A stretch of DNA of 64,000 bases. Source: Eremophila alpestris peregrina (lineage: Eukaryota; Chordata; Aves; Passeriformes; Alaudidae). Shown here in pieces: positions 57,404 through 64,000 of the stretch. The position numbers were made by a program, and so were the translations under genes. Numbering within the stretch: position 1 is the first letter of the stretch; each line of letters opens with the position of its first letter. The notes beneath the pieces were generated by a model. The model did no database searches. It was not told the DNA's origin and saw nothing but the letters and a program-made list of their open reading frames with translations. The stretch covers positions 4,496,866 to 4,560,865 of the forward strand of contig WMCF01000025.1 in the NCBI GenBank assembly GCA_009792885.1. The letters are read 5' to 3'.

Positions 57404-60272
57404 GTAAGCAAGAAAGTTCAAAGGCAGGTAAGAAACAGAGGTAGAAAAATAAAGTGTCTTTAAATTGTTGTTTAATTCTATTCAATTAGGAAGAGGGGAT
57501 GGACAGGCAGAACATGAGCCTCACTTTCATAATTTATATAACTAGTGGAGAGAACAGTTCATACATGGGGTTTTGCTCTCCTTAGTTTCAAAATGACACA
57601 GCAGGCCCTAAATAAATTCTTCAAGGCCACAGAGTAGCCAGCACTGCAGCTCAGTGGAGGCAGACAGGAGAAGTGGAATACCAGTGGTAGGCACCTCTAG
57701 AGGTTGTGCTTTGAATTCACATTAGACTGGTCCTGCAGACCGGTGATTTTAGTTGCTATAGCCCATTAGTTGTGCTCCTGGAGTGAATCTCCAGGTTTAG
57801 TTTCACAGGAAATAAATACAATATGTGCACTGACATGTCACCTGAGGTGTGTCAAGTGGCGGCATTTCAGAACTCCCCATTAGGAGAGTATTTCTGACCT
57901 GAGATGAAATGTAGCATCAATGCACCCATAGGTAGGTAGCAAGCAGTGAAGTTTCTTGCAAATGCTGTGTTTTCAGAAAGGCAGACAGAGGATTACAAGA
58001 GCCATTAATGAAATTTTGCCGTCTAAGACAGCATCTATATGCAGCAAAGCTGGAAAAGCTCAGGCAGCCTGAACAAAGCCTGAACAAACTAAATAAACAG
58101 CCTTCAAATTTATATTTCCATTTTTCTTTGGTCAGCACTACCATTTTGCTTCTTTTGAATCACAGATTTGCAGTTTCATATTTTACTAAGAACAACTATG
58201 TCATTTTCCCTGGTCTACTTTTTTAAAAAAATGATACTTCAGATACAGAATCAGATTTAACTTAAACTTCTATTTCAGTAAAATTTGCTGATTAGTTAAA
58301 ACAACAGTGAATCACTTCTGAGTTAAATAAGAATGAGATTGATAAGCATAGATAATTTGGAACTATTATGCAAATAATTTATTCTGTTAATGGCTTTTCC
58401 CCCCGTGCTGAAGCCAGTGTAGGTGCAGGAACAATGGTACTTTGCAACTGTAAATATAAACCATAAATAGATGAAGAAAGTATGTTCATTAGAAAACTCA
58501 GCATGGGAATGACATCATTTACATCTGGCAAACAGGCTGACTCCCTATGTGAACTTTTCTTATCCTCAGAGAGGGTGTGGTTTTGCAAGAGGTTGTTCAA
58601 GGTCTTTTGAAGAAATCATATGCCAGAGTCTTGTTTGTTGTCACAAAGAAGTCTCGTCTGTCAAAAAGCACTGACATTTTAATATTTTCTTTTCTAAGTG
58701 TATTCTGGCTTTTATTTAAATCTGTTTTATGAATGATTAATTTTGATGACTAAATTTGATGGTCCATGGAGCAATTGTATTTGGAGACTTTTATGAAAAG
58801 CAAGTATGAGCTACATTGTTGGGTAACAAGAGCACAAGCCTCTGAAAAGATATCATCCATGCACTAGCCAGCCATCAAAAGATTCTGCAATCTTTTTCAA
58901 TCAGAAAAATTCCAGGTTTTATACCCCAGAACCTTTTTTAGCTCAACAGTACTCTTCTTTGCAATTTGGAATTTCTATTTTATTCTTTCTAAACTTCTGG
59001 AACAAATGATTTTGCAGAATTGCAGAGTAGTGCTCACTGTTAATAGTTAACATTGTTGGTATAGAGAACTACAGAAAATAATATTCCTGCTGCTTCTGGT
59101 ATGTTTAGTCTGAGATTATATTTCATTAAAATGATCAGTTCGCAATTATGTTTCAGTTTTATTTTATCTATTTTTTTTTGTAGACACTATTCCATATCTA
59201 TTAATTTTTTTCACTTCATCCAGTGAAGTTAAATTACTACAGCAAGTAGAATGGTGAGGAAAACCAACAATATTGAGCCTGTTCTGTCTTTCAAATTTCA
59301 GTCAGAATTTTCAGCAAAATTTGAATTATGCAGTTGTATCGGTATGTGGGTGTAAAATGTTCACTGCTAAATATACATAAATATAATGACTCATTATTTA
59401 ACAGAGCAGTTCTCCAGATTGCTATAACACAGTTATTTCTTTAAAGCTGAATAGGGATCTTATTTGATATAGCAGAATATCAGTATGGGGAAAAAATGAG
59501 CAGTCACATATTCTGCTAAGTACAATATAGATAGATGGATGTTATGTTATATCCCAGTCTGTTTCAAATACCTTAAATCAATCAAACAAACAAAAAATCA
59601 TAAGCATAAGCATTGTGTTTCAAACGTCACTAAAAAGAACTAAAAATCTCTTATCCAATCTGGTAAAACAGAAGGTAGTGGCTATTTTAAGAAGGTGTAT
59701 GATGTACAGAGGGAGTTCTATCTGCCTCCATTATTTGTGAGAAAATAAAATGTTCCTCACAAAAAAAACTTCCCTTTACTTGGATCAGTAGTGGATTACT
59801 TCCATTGAAAACTACTGATGTGTGCCAGTAGAGGGATAATGCTTCTAGTTTTCCTTCGACCTATAATATAGCTAAATCACAGTTCTTCTGGAATGTTAAT
59901 AACTGATGTGATGGGATTAAAATAATATGCATCCGTCAGTCTGGGGAAGATATCAGCAAGGAATCCCCATCCTACATATTTGCCACTGCAATATTTACAG
60001 ACAGTATCAGCCTACTATGAGAAATGCATGGAATGTATTGAAAACTTGCCTCCTTGTATTTTAGTAGAAAAAAGGTTAAGTGCTCAGAAAATTAGCTCAT
60101 ATATTTTTTTGCTGCACAGACATATTAATGGAGAAAAGGAGGTCATTGTAATTTGAAAAAATTGTTGTAGCATCCACAAGTCACATCTGTTTCAGTGGAA
60201 GTAAGTTTTTTCTCTTCCTCAAGGATCTGTGTTTTAGTCTATAAACTAGCAGGAAAACTACAAACTTGCAAC
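57404..60272. other. Gene-free stretch, probably intron
   Basis: Follows the exon-like segment. AT-rich, with no further convincing exon, RNA or mobile element. Confidence 0.4.
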
Positions 60273-60278
60273 ACATGT
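60273..60278. repeat. Target site duplication of solo LTR, left
   Basis: ACATGT immediately left of the LTR; matches GCATGT at 60875..60880 with one transition. Confidence 0.75.
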
Positions 60279-60874
60279 TGATGCCGTACTTTTAGAAATC
60301 CCAGCTCAGCCCTCCACAGGTACCACGTCAGGCTGGGGACACTCCCCAGAAGCAGCACAATCCAGGGAGCGTCTGGGAGATAAAGCTCCTGCAGGAGAGG
60401 CAGAAGTGCAGGGAATGGAGGCAAAGAATGAGGAGAGGGTCTTCAGAGTGTTAAGTCCAAGAGAGTTTTATTTTCCAGGGGGAACAGCATCCAAAGACCC
60501 CAAACTGGGGTGTGCATGAACTTTTAAATGGGGGAGGTCTCGGGGGAGGGGAGAAATCTCTGGCCAATGAAAAGGAAACAGGGGAGGTGCAGGTATAATG
60601 ACAGACATCACAAGTAACCAATGAGGGAGTTCTAGGGGAGGGTACGAAGTCTGCAAGCCAATCATCTATTGAGGAACTCTGAATTTTCTAGAAGAAGGGG
60701 ATAGGATTTCAGGGGATTGACAAAGGGAGAAGGAGTTCTATGTGGGATTGAGATGGAAGCTTATGGACTAAGGGGTAGTGTCAGGGAAGGTCGACAATGG
60801 GGATTATCAAGCCAGTGATGTAGGGAGGGGAGAAAGGGGAACAAACCATTCTGAACATAAAACACACCACAACA
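60279..60874 (-). mobile_element. Solo LTR, class II, related in layout to the central ERV
   Basis: 596 bp with TG...CA ends; the minus strand starts TGTTGTGGTG and ends GGCATCA. It is flanked by a 6-bp duplication with one mismatch (ACATGT/GCATGT). The minus strand shows a C-rich block (60530..60552), the TATA-like TTTAAAAG (60521..60528) and AATAAA (60467..60472), the same order as in the central LTR, with similar GGGGGAGG wording on the + strand. Length and start (TGTTG) also agree. No internal viral sequence remains, so it arose by recombination between two LTRs. It is clearly diverged from the central LTR and older. Confidence 0.85.
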
Positions 60875-60880
60875 GCATGT
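60875..60880. repeat. Target site duplication of solo LTR, right
   Basis: GCATGT directly after the CA terminus; five of six bases match the left copy. Confidence 0.75.
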
Positions 60881-63800
60881 TTCATATGTTCTGTACTACA
60901 TTTAATAAGATGAACTCCAATCCTGTTGCTACCATCAAAGGAAGAAATATTTTTGATGTTATATCTGTAAATGAATCTGAATTTCTCTGTTCCAAATTTC
61001 TTATTATAATGAACAAGACTTAGAATAATTTGCATATTTAGTGTTTATGAATATAGTGCAATCCTCTCTTAATTAGGATAACTGATTAAGAGAATTGAGT
61101 AGAAAGAGTTAAACATTTACATGTCTTTGACAACTATCCTCCAAAAAGGCACTGCATGGATGAGAGCAACAGTAAAATATTGCATTTGTCTATTACACCA
61201 AATATATTTGAATAAAGAAAATCTGTGCTGTGTTTTTTGATATGCAATGTGTTCTTAAATAAAAAAGTGTTTCCTAACTTTCAAGTTCAGGCAATTATAT
61301 CAGTGTCAGTATGAAATGCTGTGCTGGTTGATTTCACCTGGATAAATAGCTTGACAAATTGCTGAAGATGTTCCACAGACAAGGCTCTGTGTAACTAATG
61401 CATCTCATGAGGTATGTGCTTTTGCTTGCTGGAAGTTGTTCCAAATTTATAAAAAAAATATGTTGCAAGCTGTGTGGAAAAGTCAAGCTGCAGGCCATAT
61501 TTTGCTGAAATTAATGATTAGGACATGGAAACAAACAGGAACCTACGGTCTTTTGCTGGTATTTTCTGAGAGTAGTGGGAAGGAGTATATAAAATAATAT
61601 CTTCAGGAATAAAAGTGAAAAATTATGGAAATCTGGAAATCTGAGAGGAGGAGAAGAAAGAATTGAGAAGGAGAATGAAAAACATAAAGAAATAGACAAA
61701 CATTTATCCTTATTTTGCTTTAAGGGGAAGGGCAAACAATTTTAAAATGTATTCACATGCACTCTTATTTTTTTTCTAAGATACCCTGAAGGCCTTCTAG
61801 CTCTCACAGAAGACATTTGGAGAAGAAACTCTCCATAACAGCGCTCAATATTTTGAAAAAACTCAGAAAAAAAAATGAACAAAGTTATCTTTCCCTTTGC
61901 AAAGTGCTGTAAAGTATATCAGAGCAAATGTCTTAGGCTTTCTGATATATACACAGTTCCTGTATATAAACCAGTAGCTTATATCTCTGGATATACATCA
62001 AGAGCTCTATAAAAACTAAAGAAGCACAATCAGCTACACCAAACTGGTAGTAGTAATGCATTGGTAACAGTACGAAGTCACACTGAACTTGAGTTTGTGT
62101 ATTTTATCAGAAAAAGTACTTTCTTCTTTATAGTCAAGTCAGGAAAAGAGAACTGGATAAACTAAATAAACTAAGTAAGAGGGTCACACTGCTGTGTTCA
62201 CATGACTGGCTCTACCTCTGCTTACCTGGTAGTGTAGAACTCTCTTATAAAAATATAAATATCAGGTAGAGATGACCAAACTGGTTACTTCAGTGATCTA
62301 CATCACTTTTTCAACATTCTATTCATAAGAAGAAATAGAAGGAGAAATAATCCTTCCTTTAAAAAGAAGGCTGAAACTTGGAGACTTTTAAAAGCAAAGC
62401 CTTTATCAGGTATCTATTATATCCTCTAATATATGGCAAATGTTGAAAATTCTTCTTCATCTAAATTCCAGATACTGCCCTTCATTGTTTGCTGAGTCTG
62501 AATGCAGGGAAGAGTTTTCTGGGGATCCAGCTCAATTTGTATTGATGCCACTGGGAGTCTCTTCACTGCTTCAGTGGGAATATCATAGCACTTTATAAGA
62601 ATACAATTTTTTTCTTGTTGGAATCATATCCTTGTCTTGTTTGTCATGTTTTGAATGTAAACGGATCAGGTGTGTGTGAAACAGAGATATGGGGAGAGTG
62701 ACAGTGGCAGGGTGCAGTTTGTTTCCCAACTGTGAAATAAACCTTGATGTATCTTTGCTTCCAGTGAATCTTTTTCCTCCAAAAAGCCATCACAACTTTA
62801 AAAAGATTTTCCAAGAAAATGGCATAATTCATCAAAGAGCAGAGGTGCACTCTGTGAAGGCCTCTATCCAAACACCCACCGATAATACAAGAATGAAATT
62901 CAGAACAAACACTTTAACAAATTTAACTAGAAGCATCATCTGTTAATTACTGATAAATGTTTTTTGGTATTCAACATTTAGTTTGGCAACTAGAAAAAAA
63001 AATTGGAATATGCTGTATCATGATACAATAGGCTGTTTTGAATGATACAATTTTGGCCATAAGAATCATGACTGCAGAGTGTCTCAGTACAATGTGCAAC
63101 ATGGTTGGTGTTGTTTGTTATTGGGTTTGGTTTTTTCAGCTTTTTATTTGTCTTGCTGACAAACATATCTGCTGTTAATTTAGATAAGCACTACCCCACC
63201 TCTTCTGGGTTGAAAAAAACCCCAAAAACAAATAAACAAACAAAAAAATAAAAAAAACCCCACCAAAAACCCAAACCCAAAGAAAAATAATATTAAAGGA
63301 AGAATGATTAAAAAAAAAAAAAAAAGGAACTAAAACTATTTTCTTAAATTTACAGGGAACAGACTGTTCCAAGATTGCTTTCCCTGTAATTTTACCTGTC
63401 TTCTTTTTTTTTTTTTTAATGTAAAAAATAAGTGTGTGCCATCTTCTAGCTGTTCCCTGGATGCTCTGGTGCTCCTTGAAGATGTATCTGCATTTGTGCC
63501 TTGAACTTCATTACCAAAACAAATAGTAAAGAAGTAATCCTCAAAAAAAAACGAATGCTTACTCCATACAGCCTCAGTGCTTTACAGGGTGAATTTGAGA
63601 GAAGTGTTAGAAATGGTTAATCTTGAGGCTGAGTGGCAGTAGTTTAAAACGCTTTATTTTCTTTTATTTTGCTATGCAAAACACAGTCATGACAGACTTT
63701 AATTCAGACATGTTTGAATTCTGAACACTCACTTCTTTCAGCAATATTAATATGAGCCCAACAGATCTGACCTGCTTAGAAAAATGGCTTGTTTAATCCA

Positions 63801-64000
63801 TTACAGCAGTTCCTAAGTTTTAGGCAATAATTCTAAGACACTGAGGCAGCTATTTGCCAGAAACAGTCATATGCAGAGGACATAAGGCCCTTGAATCAAA
63901 AGCCAAACAATGATGTAGGAATGAAATATAGACAGATATCAAAAAGCCAAAATAAGGTTCCCTCAAATCAGGTCATAAAAATGGAGAGAAAAACTGCACA
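60881..64000. other. Gene-free stretch to window end
   Basis: AT-rich sequence without a supportable gene. It includes a long A/AC-rich low-complexity patch near 63213..63325 and a T run near 63406. Confidence 0.45.
63213..63325. repeat. A-rich low-complexity tract
   Basis: Runs of A broken by C clusters (AAAAACCCC-type units, AAACAAATAAACAAAC), ending in an A16-type run. It underlies the FFFF/FLFVYLFLGFF frame on the minus strand. Confidence 0.85.

Noticed and set aside
1..64000. CRISPR array, operon or bacterial system
   Set aside because: No regularly spaced direct repeats and no prokaryotic gene density; CR1, LTR and intron-like content show a bird genome.

Overview
The window looks like gene-poor bird DNA, most likely from a songbird or another neoavian. 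It is AT-rich, contains 5'-truncated CR1 LINE copies (the dominant avian LINE), and carries several decayed avian LTRs. No bacterial-style gene, CRISPR array, tRNA or rRNA gene is visible. The one host coding signal I can support is a 93-nt exon-like segment at 57311..57403 on the + strand, so much of the window is probably intron or intergenic space of a large gene.

The centrepiece is a nearly complete endogenous retrovirus (ERV) on the minus strand, 33556..42410. It is clearly more GC-rich than its surroundings. It has a perfect 6-bp target duplication (ATTTAT), two LTRs that differ at one base, a lysine-type primer binding site, a leader with a strong splice donor, gag, a -1 frameshift site, pro-pol, a splice acceptor, env and a polypurine tract. 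In + coordinates the order is reversed: 3' LTR 33556..34175 (with a 73-N assembly gap), env 34250..35572, integrase 35682..36554, dUTPase-like/protease/RT/RNase H 36558..39368, gag 39311..41426, leader 41427..41827, 5' LTR 41828..42410. The element is mosaic: primer site, dUTPase-like domain and LTR are class II/betaretrovirus-like, but the envelope is alpharetrovirus-like, with an internal fusion loop between cysteines 9 and 45 of the transmembrane subunit. Despite the near-identical LTRs it has three visible lesions: a frameshift in gag near 39640..39675, an in-frame TGA between RNase H and integrase at 36555..36557, and a TAG directly before the env ATG.

Left of the ERV (1..33549) are decayed LTRs at about 1135..1590, 3330..3880, 6908..7330, 19236..20343 and 24686..24760, CR1 fragments at 9742..10440 and 11410..11890, microsatellites, and two perfect hairpins (12975..13010 and 20263..20307). 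Right of it (42417..64000) are two joined CR1 pieces at 50300..50970, the exon-like segment, and a solo class II LTR at 60279..60874 that shares promoter layout with the central ERV. The remaining stretches show no supportable gene.
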